NCBI GenBank assembly: GCA_902500715.1
Contig: CABVRO010000001.1
Span: 1 to 64,000 of the forward strand
Reading direction: 5' to 3'
DNA from: an uncultured Nitrospira sp.
GTDB taxonomy: Bacteria; Nitrospirota; Nitrospiria; Nitrospirales; Nitrospiraceae
DNA length: 64,000 nt
Below the pieces are notes generated by a model that was not told where the DNA came from, ran no database searches, and worked only from the letters and a program-made list of their open reading frames with translations. The translations under genes and the position numbers were made by a program. Positions 17,993 through 25,244 of this stretch are shown here, in pieces. How positions within the stretch are numbered: position 1 is the first letter of the stretch; every line of letters begins with the position of its first letter.

Positions 17993-18652
17993 ATGCAGGC
18001 GCATCAGATCCACGCCGCCATCCGTACGGTCAAGCGGGAGATTTCCCGCTGGCCTGATCCGGTGGTGGGGGTGGTGGCCAAGGAGAGCGGCCGCGATCCG
18101 TTCCTCGTCCTGATTTCCTGCCTCCTCAGTTTACGGACCAAAGACAAGACCACTGCCGAAGCCAGTGCGCGTCTCTTCGCTCTGGCCTCCACTCCGGCCA
18201 CAATGCGCCGGCTCACGCTGCCGGCTGTTGAAAAGGCCATCTATCCCGTCGGGTTCTATCGGACAAAGTCCAAACAGATTCAGCAGATCTGCGCCCAACT
18301 CCTTGAGCGGTACCAGGGTCGGGTGCCGGACAGGATCGATGAATTGCTGACGTTGCCGGGAGTCGGGAGGAAGACGGCCAACCTGGTGGTGACGGTCGGG
18401 TATGAAAAGCCGGGGATTTGCGTCGATATTCACGTCCACCGGATCAGCAATCGATGGGGGTACGTCAGGACCAAGAGTCCCGATGAAACGGAAACGGCCC
18501 TCCGCGAGAAGCTTCCGCGCAAGTATTGGATCACATTCAACGACCTGCTTGTGCCCTACGGACAGCACCTCTGCCAGCCGGTCTCGCCGTTGTGCAGCCA
18601 GTGCAAGATTGCGGCGTATTGCGACCGCGTCGGCGTGACGAAAAGCCGTTAA
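17993..18652 (+). CDS. nth: Endonuclease III
   Basis: A 219-residue base-excision-repair DNA glycosylase/AP lyase for oxidised pyrimidines. It has the helix-hairpin-helix LPGVGRKTAN with the catalytic Lys, the catalytic Asp in VDIHVHRISNRWG, and a C-terminal 4Fe-4S loop with C-x6-C-x2-C-x5-C spacing. All catalytic and cluster residues are present. It stands between rpsU and the convergent DsrE gene. Confidence 0.93.
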   Translation: MQAHQIHAAIRTVKREISRWPDPVVGVVAKESGRDPFLVLISCLLSLRTKDKTTAEASARLFALASTPATMRRLTLPAVEKAIYPVGFYRTKSKQIQQICAQLLERYQGRVPDRIDELLTLPGVGRKTANLVVTVGYEKPGICVDIHVHRISNRWGYVRTKSPDETETALREKLPRKYWITFNDLLVPYGQHLCQPVSPLCSQCKIAAYCDRVGVTKSR

Positions 18653-18725
18653 GCGTGAAGCGCTGATCCGTCCCAAGCCACCAGCGGTTCAGCGGGGTCC
18701 GAACGACGAGATACGAAAGACGCGG

Positions 18726-19145
18726 TCAAATGAACAGTTTGGTTTCCGCCTGCGCGGTGAGCAGGAGGATGGAGGGGAGACCGAGCACTTCGTCCACGTT
18801 GCGTTCCACCGCGCCGGCTTCCACCCCCATATATTCGAGCCCCGCGCTACACGCAATGAGACGAAACTGCCCGACGAGACGGGCTTCGTGAAACATCTCG
18901 GAGATCTTCGGAACCTGTTTCTCTTTCAAAAGCCGGGCGACTTCTTCGGCTGACGAGGCATATTCAGGCGGGAAGTCGATCTGGTCGATCTTACCCTCGG
19001 CCAGTTTCTTGATCGTCCAAAACAGCAATACCACGATGACATCCTTGCCCATGGCGGCGGCGGTGAGGCCGAGGGTCGCGACCTGGTGCAATTTGTCGTA
19101 GGTGGCGTTGTGGGCGAAGATGACGAATTTGGGTTTCCCCGACAT
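18726..19145 (-). CDS. Second DsrE/DsrF-like family protein
   Basis: A 139-residue DsrE-fold protein: KFVIFAHNATYDKLHQVATLGLTAAAMGKDVIVVLLFW, then RLIACSAGLEYMGVE with the conserved Cys. It is shorter than the paralogue at 15207 and has no TusA next to it. The exported protein gene at 19151 ends 5 bases before its start, so the two are probably translated from one message. It is likely a sulfur-handling or peroxiredoxin-like protein; the partner is unknown. Confidence 0.8.
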   Translation of the reverse strand: MSGKPKFVIFAHNATYDKLHQVATLGLTAAAMGKDVIVVLLFWTIKKLAEGKIDQIDFPPEYASSAEEVARLLKEKQVPKISEMFHEARLVGQFRLIACSAGLEYMGVEAGAVERNVDEVLGLPSILLLTAQAETKLFI

Positions 19146-19150
19146 GGCGG

Positions 19151-19546
19151 CTACTGAACCTTCTGTCTGGTCTTGACGCTATTTACAAAATCGGTGATGG
19201 CCGCATCCACTTCGGCGGGTGTCATGGCGCGATCGTGCATTTCGCTCTCATCGAGGAGGTAGCGCTCCCCTTCTTTTTCCTGCCGCACCACCACGGAATT
19301 TTCCGGTGTCACTTCCACCCGCATGAACCATTCTTTCCTGCCCTTGGTAATCACCACTTCTTTGCCGAGTCCGATCTTGGTGATAGCGATCTGCAATTCC
19401 GACTCAGGGGTGCCATCAACTGCCCAAGCCGCTTGGCGACTAAGCGTGATGGGGTACAGCGACAGGACGAATCCGAGCACGGCCAGGCCGAAGGCCTGGA
19501 GCCAGACTCTCATCAGTTGCGCGCTGCTGGGTCGCATCGGCAGCAT
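19151..19546 (-). CDS. Exported or membrane-anchored protein of unknown function
   Basis: A 131-residue protein with an N-terminal hydrophobic stretch (about 14-32) and a likely cleavage site near AWA. The mature region is short, charged and alternating (ITKGRKEWFMRVEVTPENSVVVRQEKEG). No known domain is recognised. It lies directly upstream of the DsrE-like gene on the same strand, suggesting that the two work together. Confidence 0.6.
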   Translation of the reverse strand: MLPMRPSSAQLMRVWLQAFGLAVLGFVLSLYPITLSRQAAWAVDGTPESELQIAITKIGLGKEVVITKGRKEWFMRVEVTPENSVVVRQEKEGERYLLDESEMHDRAMTPAEVDAAITDFVNSVKTRQKVQ

Positions 19547-19639
19547 AGTGCGGAATTATAGCTGGCGGAGCAGGCAACGTAAACCGGCTGGGCTCCGGCA
19601 CCCTTTCCGCCATGCAAAGCCCCATGCTAGGATGCGCCG

Positions 19640-20071
19640 GTGATAAGCGAACTCCTGACGCAGATCGAGTCCTATGTACCGGCGAATCTGCTGATCTGGT
19701 TTGCCGTCTCTTCCGTGTTCATGTTCGTGGGAACCTTGATTGCCATTCCCATCATTCTGATGCGGCTGCCGGCGGACTATTTCGATGTCCGGATCCCGCG
19801 CCCCTGGATGGAGAACCATCATCCGATCCTTCGCCTGATTGGCCATGTGGTGAAGAACGTCGTGGGCGCGATTTTTCTGTTCGCAGGCTTTCTCATGCTG
19901 TTCCTGCCGGGGCAGGGAGTGCTGACGATGTTGATTGGCCTGTCTTTGATCGAATTTCCCGGCAAGCGGCGGATCGAAGCTAAAATCGTGGGGCAGTCCA
20001 CCGTGCTCAGTACCATCAACGCCATGCGGGCCAAATTCGACAAACCGCCGCTCATCATCGCCCCGGATTGA
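19640..20071 (+). CDS. Small membrane protein (PGPGW-like)
   Basis: A 143-residue protein with at least two membrane helices (about 15-40 and 72-105). A conserved-looking FLPGQGVLTMLIGLSLIEFPGKRRIE segment resembles the short PGPGW transmembrane family. The start is GTG at 19640. It sits 58 bases upstream of polA on the same strand. No function is assigned to such proteins; they may take part in envelope maintenance. Confidence 0.65.
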   Translation: MISELLTQIESYVPANLLIWFAVSSVFMFVGTLIAIPIILMRLPADYFDVRIPRPWMENHHPILRLIGHVVKNVVGAIFLFAGFLMLFLPGQGVLTMLIGLSLIEFPGKRRIEAKIVGQSTVLSTINAMRAKFDKPPLIIAPD

Positions 20072-20129
20072 GAGCGCTGCCGTAAGTTCGACCTCTGCGT
20101 GTTGCTCCACCGGTTACAGTATCTCAGCT

Positions 20130-22775
20130 ATGCCCACACTCTATCTCATCGACGGTAGCGCTTACATTTATCGAGCGTTCTTTGCTCTGCCGCCCCTGTC
20201 CAATTCCAAGGGTCTGCAGACTAATGCGGTGTATGGCTTCACGACAATGTTGCTGAAGGTCCTGCGGGACCATCGGCCGGACTATGTGGCCGTGGTGTTC
20301 GATGAAAAGGGCCCGACCCACCGCCATGAAGCGTTCAAAGACTATAAGGCGCAACGGCCACCTATGCCGCAAGGCATGAGCGCGCAGATTCCCTACATCC
20401 ATCGTGTGGTGGAAGCGTTATCTCTGCCGGTTATTCGGCAGGCCGGATACGAGGCCGACGATCTGATCGGCACCCTGGCGAGAAAAGGCGAAGTTGAAGG
20501 CCTCGACGTGGTGATCGTCACCAGCGACAAAGACATGTTCCAACTGCTCACCCCCAAGACGCGCATTTACGATCCCGTGAAAGATAAATGGTTCGGTGAA
20601 GCAGATTCGCAGGTGCGCTTTGGGGTGGAGCCGGCGCGGGTGGTTGAGATCATGGGTCTCATGGGTGACACCAGCGACAATATTCCCGGCGTCAAAGGAA
20701 TCGGAGAAAAGACTGCGGTGAAACTGATCACGCAGTTCGGCACGATCGAGGAGCTGCTGAATCGAGTCGAAGAAGTCACGCCGGCAAAAACCAAGAACTT
20801 GTTGTTGGAGCAAGGCGAGCAGGCCCGGATGAGCAAGCAACTCGCGACGATTCAGTTGGACTGCCCGCTGGAATTTGTTCCGGTCCAGTTCCGGGCGAAG
20901 GCGCCGCAGACGGAGACGCTGGTGAGCCTGTTGCGTGAACTGGAGTTCATGACGCTGGCCAAGGCCTTCCAGGGAGAGACACCTGAGCAGAATCGGTTGG
21001 GGGCTGATGTCGAACAGCTTCACGATGCTGCAGCGGCGGATGCGTTTCTGAAGCAGCAACCGGCAGTTGCGATGTTGGGTCTAGCCTGCGTCCTGACTGG
21101 TGAGCCGGGGGTGCGCGCCGATATTCAAGGCTGCGCGTTGGGTCGGTCCGATGGAAACGCGGCTTTCGTGCAGGGCGAGGCGCGTGACTGGCCATGCCCA
21201 CTCGTTGAGTGTCTGCGCGACGGGAACAAACCGAAAGCCGTTCAGGATCTCAAACCGCTGTTGCTGGCGCTCCACCGTCAGGGCGTCGACATGCCCGGGC
21301 CCTATTTCGATACGATGGTGGCAGACTATCTGTTGAACCCGAATCGCCGAGCCCATACCTTGGAGGCGATCGCCATGGACCTGCTGAGTTATCAGCTGGG
21401 TGCGGGGGAGAGCAAAGATACTGCCAAGGGGCCGCAATCCCTGTTCGATGTCGATGAGGCGCTGGTTCGTCGAACGGGTGAAGCGGCCGCCGTCACGGCG
21501 AAAGTGGCGCCGATGCTTCGCGAGCGGTTGAAAGAGCAGGGAAGCCTATCACTCTTTCACGATGTGGAGATGCCGCTGGTGCCGGTGCTGGCCGAAATCG
21601 AGCGCAATGGCTTTCTGCTCGACGTCGCGGGACTGCAGGCGCTGAGCAAGGAGCTGGAGCGTGAGCTGGAGCAGATGGTGGGTAGCATTTACCGTCTGGC
21701 CGGCGGCGAATTCAATATCGGCTCGCCGAAGCAATTGGCGACCGTGCTCTTCGAAACGCTCGGCCTGAAGCCGCTGCGCAAAACGAAGACCGGCTACTCC
21801 ACGGATGAAGACACCCTCACGCAACTCGCCAGCCAGCATGACCTGCCGGCGCAAATTTTGAACTATCGAACGCTGACGAAACTCAAATCGACCTATGTGG
21901 ATGCCTTACCGCAGTTGGTGAATCCTGAGACCAAGCGACTCCATACCTCCTTGAATCAGACCGTCGCGGCGACCGGACGACTGTCTTCGACCGATCCGAA
22001 TCTACAGAACATTCCGGTGAAGGGTGACTACGGCTTGCGTATCCGGGAAGCGTTCATTGCGCCGCCGGGTCATCAACTACTCTGCGCCGACTACAGTCAG
22101 GTCGAGCCCCGTATTCTGGCGCACCTCTCGCAAGACCCTCGCCTGCGGCAGGTCTTCGAGAAGGGCGAAGACATCCACATGGCCACGGCCATGGAGATTT
22201 TTAATCTGCCCGCCGGAGAAGTCACCCGGGAGATGCGGCGCGCGGCGAAGAGTGTGGTGTTCGGAATTGTGTACGGCATCAGCCCGTTCGGGCTCGCATC
22301 CAACATCGGCGTGCCGCAAGCGGATGCCAAAAAATATATCGAGACGTTCTTTGAGAAGTTTGCGGCCGTGCGGGCGTTGATGGATCGCAACATCGACGAC
22401 GGCAAGACCAAGGGCTATACGACGACCATCCTTGGCCGCCGTCGCCCGATCCCGGAATTGCAGGGCGGCGATCCTTCGCAGCGCGGCGTCGGTGAGCGCA
22501 TGGCGGTGAATAGTCCGATTCAAGGATCGGCTGCCGATCTGATCAAGGTCGCGATGATCAAGGTCCATCAACGCCTCCAGAACGAACTGCCTCGCTGCAA
22601 GATGATCCTCCAGGTCCATGACGAGTTGATTTTCGAAGTGCCGGACCAGGAATTGGAACGGGCGAAACAGCTTGTAAAAGCGGAAATGGAAGCCACCGGG
22701 GCGGCGTTGGGCCTGTCGGTTCCGCTCAAGGTCGATCTGGGGGTGGGGTTAAACTGGCGAGTCGCCCATCCCTAG
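20130..22775 (+). CDS. polA: DNA polymerase I, probably without proofreading activity
   Basis: An 881-residue family A polymerase. Residues 1-290 are the 5'-3' exonuclease (YLIDGSAYIYRAFFALP, GYEADDLIGTLA, DNIPGVKGIGEKTA). Residues 305-490 are the 3'-5' exonuclease-like domain: the ExoI DxE pair is missing, while the FDTMVADYLLNP block is kept. Residues 500-881 are the polymerase, with DYSQVEPRILAHLS (motif A), RRAAKSVVFGIVYG (O helix) and QVHDELIFEVP (motif C). It fills gaps and removes RNA primers. The loss of ExoI residues resembles Taq polymerase. A long palindrome starts 2 bases after its stop. Confidence 0.95.
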   Translation: MPTLYLIDGSAYIYRAFFALPPLSNSKGLQTNAVYGFTTMLLKVLRDHRPDYVAVVFDEKGPTHRHEAFKDYKAQRPPMPQGMSAQIPYIHRVVEALSLPVIRQAGYEADDLIGTLARKGEVEGLDVVIVTSDKDMFQLLTPKTRIYDPVKDKWFGEADSQVRFGVEPARVVEIMGLMGDTSDNIPGVKGIGEKTAVKLITQFGTIEELLNRVEEVTPAKTKNLLLEQGEQARMSKQLATIQLDCPLEFVPVQFRAKAPQTETLVSLLRELEFMTLAKAFQGETPEQNRLGADVEQLHDAAAADAFLKQQPAVAMLGLACVLTGEPGVRADIQGCALGRSDGNAAFVQGEARDWPCPLVECLRDGNKPKAVQDLKPLLLALHRQGVDMPGPYFDTMVADYLLNPNRRAHTLEAIAMDLLSYQLGAGESKDTAKGPQSLFDVDEALVRRTGEAAAVTAKVAPMLRERLKEQGSLSLFHDVEMPLVPVLAEIERNGFLLDVAGLQALSKELERELEQMVGSIYRLAGGEFNIGSPKQLATVLFETLGLKPLRKTKTGYSTDEDTLTQLASQHDLPAQILNYRTLTKLKSTYVDALPQLVNPETKRLHTSLNQTVAATGRLSSTDPNLQNIPVKGDYGLRIREAFIAPPGHQLLCADYSQVEPRILAHLSQDPRLRQVFEKGEDIHMATAMEIFNLPAGEVTREMRRAAKSVVFGIVYGISPFGLASNIGVPQADAKKYIETFFEKFAAVRALMDRNIDDGKTKGYTTTILGRRRPIPELQGGDPSQRGVGERMAVNSPIQGSAADLIKVAMIKVHQRLQNELPRCKMILQVHDELIFEVPDQELERAKQLVKAEMEATGAALGLSVPLKVDLGVGLNWRVAHP

Positions 22776-22777
22776 CC

Positions 22778-22899
22778 GGCGGCTGAAAAAGGCCCCCAAC
22801 TTCGTTCTCGGGCGTCTCGGCCTCCTCAACGTACTAAACGACGTACGTCTCGGACGCCTCGCACCCTGCGGCCTCGTCGGACGACCTTTTTGAGCCGCC
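22778..22899 (-). repeat. Long GTAC-centred palindromic repeat, copy B
   Basis: An imperfect palindrome of about 122 bases. Its outer arms are GGCGGCT-g-AAAAAGG and CCTTTTT-g-AGCCGCC, and the centre is CGTAC-8 bases-GTACG. The reverse complement contains AAAAAGGTCGTCC and AGGCCGCAG, which align with copy A, so it is inserted in the opposite orientation. It starts 2 bases after the polA stop. The outermost bases differ from copy A but still pair with each other. Confidence 0.85.
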
Positions 22900-22954
22900 G
22901 ATGATTGGCGAACGGTGCAACCTTTGCAGAGGCATGGGCGGGAGCTAATTGGTT

Positions 22955-23341
22955 ATGTCGCCGCGAAAGCGTACATTGACCATACCCGAGTCTGAGTTTC
23001 AGGCCTTGGTCCAGCAGGCGCTCGACGGCCTTCCCGACGAATACGCCAAACTCATCACCAACGTCGCTGTGGTGGTGGAGGAAGAGCCCTCTCCCGAAGT
23101 GCGCGCTGACCTGGAGATGGAGGAAGACGAAGATCTCCTCGGTCTCTATCAAGGTCTTTCTCTCGACAAAGAATCATTCTTCCAGGCAGGCGGACAACTG
23201 CCGGCCAGAATCTCTATCTATCGCGGGCCGATTCTCCGGCTCTGCCGCACCAGGAAAGAAGTGGTGCAGGAAGTGCGCGATACGGTCGTGCACGAGATCG
23301 GGCATCATTTCGGGTTCGACGACGACGAGATGCCGTACTAG
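22955..23341 (+). CDS. Zincin-like metallopeptidase family protein
   Basis: A 129-residue protein of the short bacterial 'metallopeptidase family' (DUF1025 type). It carries VVHEIGHHFGFDDDEM near the C-terminus, an HExxH zinc motif with a downstream acidic cluster, plus RISIYRGPILRLCR. The ATG at 22955 has GGGAG about 10 bases upstream and is preferred over the TTG at 22949. Substrates are unknown for this family. It lies between two copies of the palindromic repeat. Confidence 0.82.
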   Translation: MSPRKRTLTIPESEFQALVQQALDGLPDEYAKLITNVAVVVEEEPSPEVRADLEMEEDEDLLGLYQGLSLDKESFFQAGGQLPARISIYRGPILRLCRTRKEVVQEVRDTVVHEIGHHFGFDDDEMPY

Positions 23342-23342
23342 C

Positions 23343-23464
23343 AGGATGGTGAAAAAGGCCGCCAGCGGCCTTCTCGGTCGCACGCCTCCCTGCGACGTAC
23401 CCACGTGTACGCCTCAGTCGTCGCGCTTCCTGCGGCCTTGCTGGACAGCCTTTTTGACCATCCT
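23343..23464 (-). repeat. Long GTAC-centred palindromic repeat, copy C
   Basis: A palindrome of about 122 bases. Its outer arms are AGGATGGT-g-AAAAAGGC and GCCTTTTT-g-ACCATCCT, and the centre is CGTAC-6 bases-GTACG. In reverse complement it shares a GTCCAGCAAGGCC block with copy A. It starts 1 base after the metallopeptidase stop. Copies B and C share orientation and flank the same gene. Confidence 0.85.
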
Positions 23465-23515
23465 GCGACTAAAAGAGAGACGGTAGCTACCTAACGATCT
23501 AAGGGAGAGCCATGT

Positions 23516-24127
23516 ATGAGCATTCGATACGTTGCATTGGCATTCAGCATCGTACTTGTTTCTGGATGTGCTGCTTCGATCAATGAATACAATGCACGTC
23601 AGCATGCACAAGCTGGAGTAAAGGCCGGAAAGAGTGGAGAATTCGCCAAAGCCCGGAAAGAATTTGCGAGAGCTCTAACCAATGCTCGTCTGGCAAACGC
23701 AGATCTTAAGTTGGTAGCGGTTCTGAGCTATGAGTATGGAAGGTATTCCGGGATGATTTGCGATTGGGTTGAAGGAGAGAAAGGCCTCACCGAGGCCTAT
23801 GACCTGGATCGTCAGAATGGAGGGCCGGCCTATCTGTCCCTGGTCGAATTGGCTCGGCTTAACCTTGATAGGCAACAATATAGCAACGCCGTCGAGTATT
23901 TTGATCGTGTCGTTCCTGAACTTGAGACATCACATGCAGATACACGCGACCCAATTGGGTACGCGCAAGTTCTAGACGAATACGCTGCCAGTCTTGAGAA
24001 GACCGGTAAGAACGGGCTAGCAGGGAAGTTCCGTGATCGTGCCGGAGACTTGCGCAAGGCATATCCTGGCAAGAGCGCCCACACGGAGCGCACCCCTTAC
24101 GGCACGCAGTGCCATGGTGCGAGTTAG
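23516..24127 (+). CDS. TPR-like lipoprotein of unknown function
   Basis: A 203-residue protein with signal peptide and lipobox LVSGC (lipidated Cys18). The mature part is all-helical with TPR-like segments (ARKEFARALTNARLANADLK, LVELARLNLDRQQYSNAVEYFD, YAASLEKTGKNGLAGKFRDRA). Its base composition is visibly less GC-rich than its neighbours, which suggests acquisition. GGGAGAG precedes the tandem ATG codons at 23512 and 23516; the latter is in frame. It is a scaffold-like periplasmic lipoprotein by analogy only. Confidence 0.65.
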   Translation: MSIRYVALAFSIVLVSGCAASINEYNARQHAQAGVKAGKSGEFAKARKEFARALTNARLANADLKLVAVLSYEYGRYSGMICDWVEGEKGLTEAYDLDRQNGGPAYLSLVELARLNLDRQQYSNAVEYFDRVVPELETSHADTRDPIGYAQVLDEYAASLEKTGKNGLAGKFRDRAGDLRKAYPGKSAHTERTPYGTQCHGAS

Positions 24128-24160
24128 TGCGGGGCTATGTCTCGGGGCTCATGGACCGGT

Positions 24161-24339
24161 TACGAATACAGCCAGCCGATGGTCTCTGATTGAAGTTGAA
24201 GAGCATCGCGTTCGTTCGCGTGTAGGCAGCATGGCTGTACTAGTGGTCGCGGACGTTGGTCGAGCTTGTGCAGTCTTTGTAATCCACCAGCAGGCACTGG
24301 CCTTCGCTCGGGAACCGTCCGGGATCGAATCATTCCACC
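24161..24339 (-). pseudogene. Fragment copy of the 3' end of the hydrolase-like gene at 25245
   Basis: This stretch matches 25246-25425 at roughly 85 percent by eye, in the same orientation. It corresponds to the last about 60 codons of the 417-residue hydrolase-like gene. In the copied frame the codons after RDH read TAG instead of a Tyr codon, so it is not coding. Together with the intact copy it forms direct repeats that flank the nucleotidyltransferase module. Confidence 0.85.
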
Positions 24340-24363
24340 ATACTTCTTAAAATCCTGCCCTAC

Positions 24364-24900
24364 CTAACGGTCAGCAAGTCCGAGCATCGTTTTCCAGCGG
24401 TCAACGTACGTCCAATCGATGCGTAAGTCTGCCTGGCGAGCACAGATTTTCTCCAAATCGGCACGATCTTGCAGCCGTCCCGCCAACATCTTGAGGATGA
24501 CGAGATCCTCAATCGACAGCATAGGGACTTGGAGTGTGCCAAATGGGACCGTCTGCCTCCTCTCCAATGCGGTTCGAAGATAGGCCGAGTCCGCCAGGAG
24601 GAAATCGATCACGACTTCCTGCCCGGAGCGGATTCCCACAATTCGCCAAATCGAGATCCCCTGAAAGACCATAGGGCTCGGATGGATGATGGTGGAGTCG
24701 AAAAGGGAGGAAACGAGTGCCTGTATCTGTTCGCGTGAAGGCGGATCCAGCAGAATAAGGAGATCGATGTCCGTGGTGGCTCGAGGCTCCACCAAGGCGC
24801 TGTAGGCCCAGCCTCCGGCCAGCGCATAGTTCACACCGCGTCGGTTGAAGTCGGAAATAAGGTCGGAGAACGCTCGGACTAGGATTGGCTCTGCTGCCAT
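24364..24900 (-). CDS. Nucleotidyltransferase-fold protein, candidate toxin (AbiEii/DUF6036-like)
   Basis: A 178-residue protein with the minimal nucleotidyltransferase signature: ALAGGWAYSAL (G-G-x motif), ATTDIDLLI (DxD pair) and EVVIDFLLA (third Asp), so the catalytic triad is complete. SIEDLVILKMLAGRLQDRADLE in the C-terminal half is typical of AbiEii/DUF6036-type proteins. Such proteins transfer nucleotides to tRNA or protein and often form toxin-antitoxin pairs. The start overlaps the preceding small gene by 22 bases. The module lies between direct repeats. Confidence 0.75.
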   Translation of the reverse strand: MAAEPILVRAFSDLISDFNRRGVNYALAGGWAYSALVEPRATTDIDLLILLDPPSREQIQALVSSLFDSTIIHPSPMVFQGISIWRIVGIRSGQEVVIDFLLADSAYLRTALERRQTVPFGTLQVPMLSIEDLVILKMLAGRLQDRADLEKICARQADLRIDWTYVDRWKTMLGLADR

Positions 24901-25082
24901 GCCTGCTCTTTGGCCAGTCGAATTTCGTGCATGACCTGTGCCATTCCCTCACCCGCGCCAGGCACATTCCGCTGCTCAATTACCGCTTGGCGCAAGGCCA
25001 GCCCCAACTCCGTCAGTTCGACCGTGCGGCGCAAATTATCGGCAATACGTATGTGGTCTGAGGATGGGGACGATGGTGACAT
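24879..25082 (-). CDS. Small partner protein, candidate antitoxin
   Basis: A 67-residue helical, charged protein (IADNLRRTVELTELGLALRQAVIEQ, then VMHEIRLAKEQAWQQ). No family is recognised. It directly precedes and overlaps the nucleotidyltransferase gene by 22 bases, the usual antitoxin-then-toxin order, with its own start at the end of the cassette. It may equally be only an accessory subunit. The coding potential rests mainly on position and overlap. Confidence 0.5.
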   Translation of the reverse strand: MSPSSPSSDHIRIADNLRRTVELTELGLALRQAVIEQRNVPGAGEGMAQVMHEIRLAKEQAWQQSQS

Positions 25083-25244
25083 AACCCGGGCTCCGAGGAA
25101 GCGCGGACGCTGAAGAAGAGTCTACTCGACGATCCAGTCGGGAGCAAGCAGGAAGGCGCGCTCTGCCCGTGTCCTCTCTCGAAGAAGGAGAGTAGTGGAC
25201 ATTGATGGGAGATCAGCAAACCTGGACGGGGTCAGCGTTCAGGC

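Noticed and set aside
24128-24360. Short plus-strand gene in the repeat-fragment interval
   Set aside because: The sequence is explained by the duplicated 3' end of the hydrolase-like gene on the other strand; no SD or codon bias.
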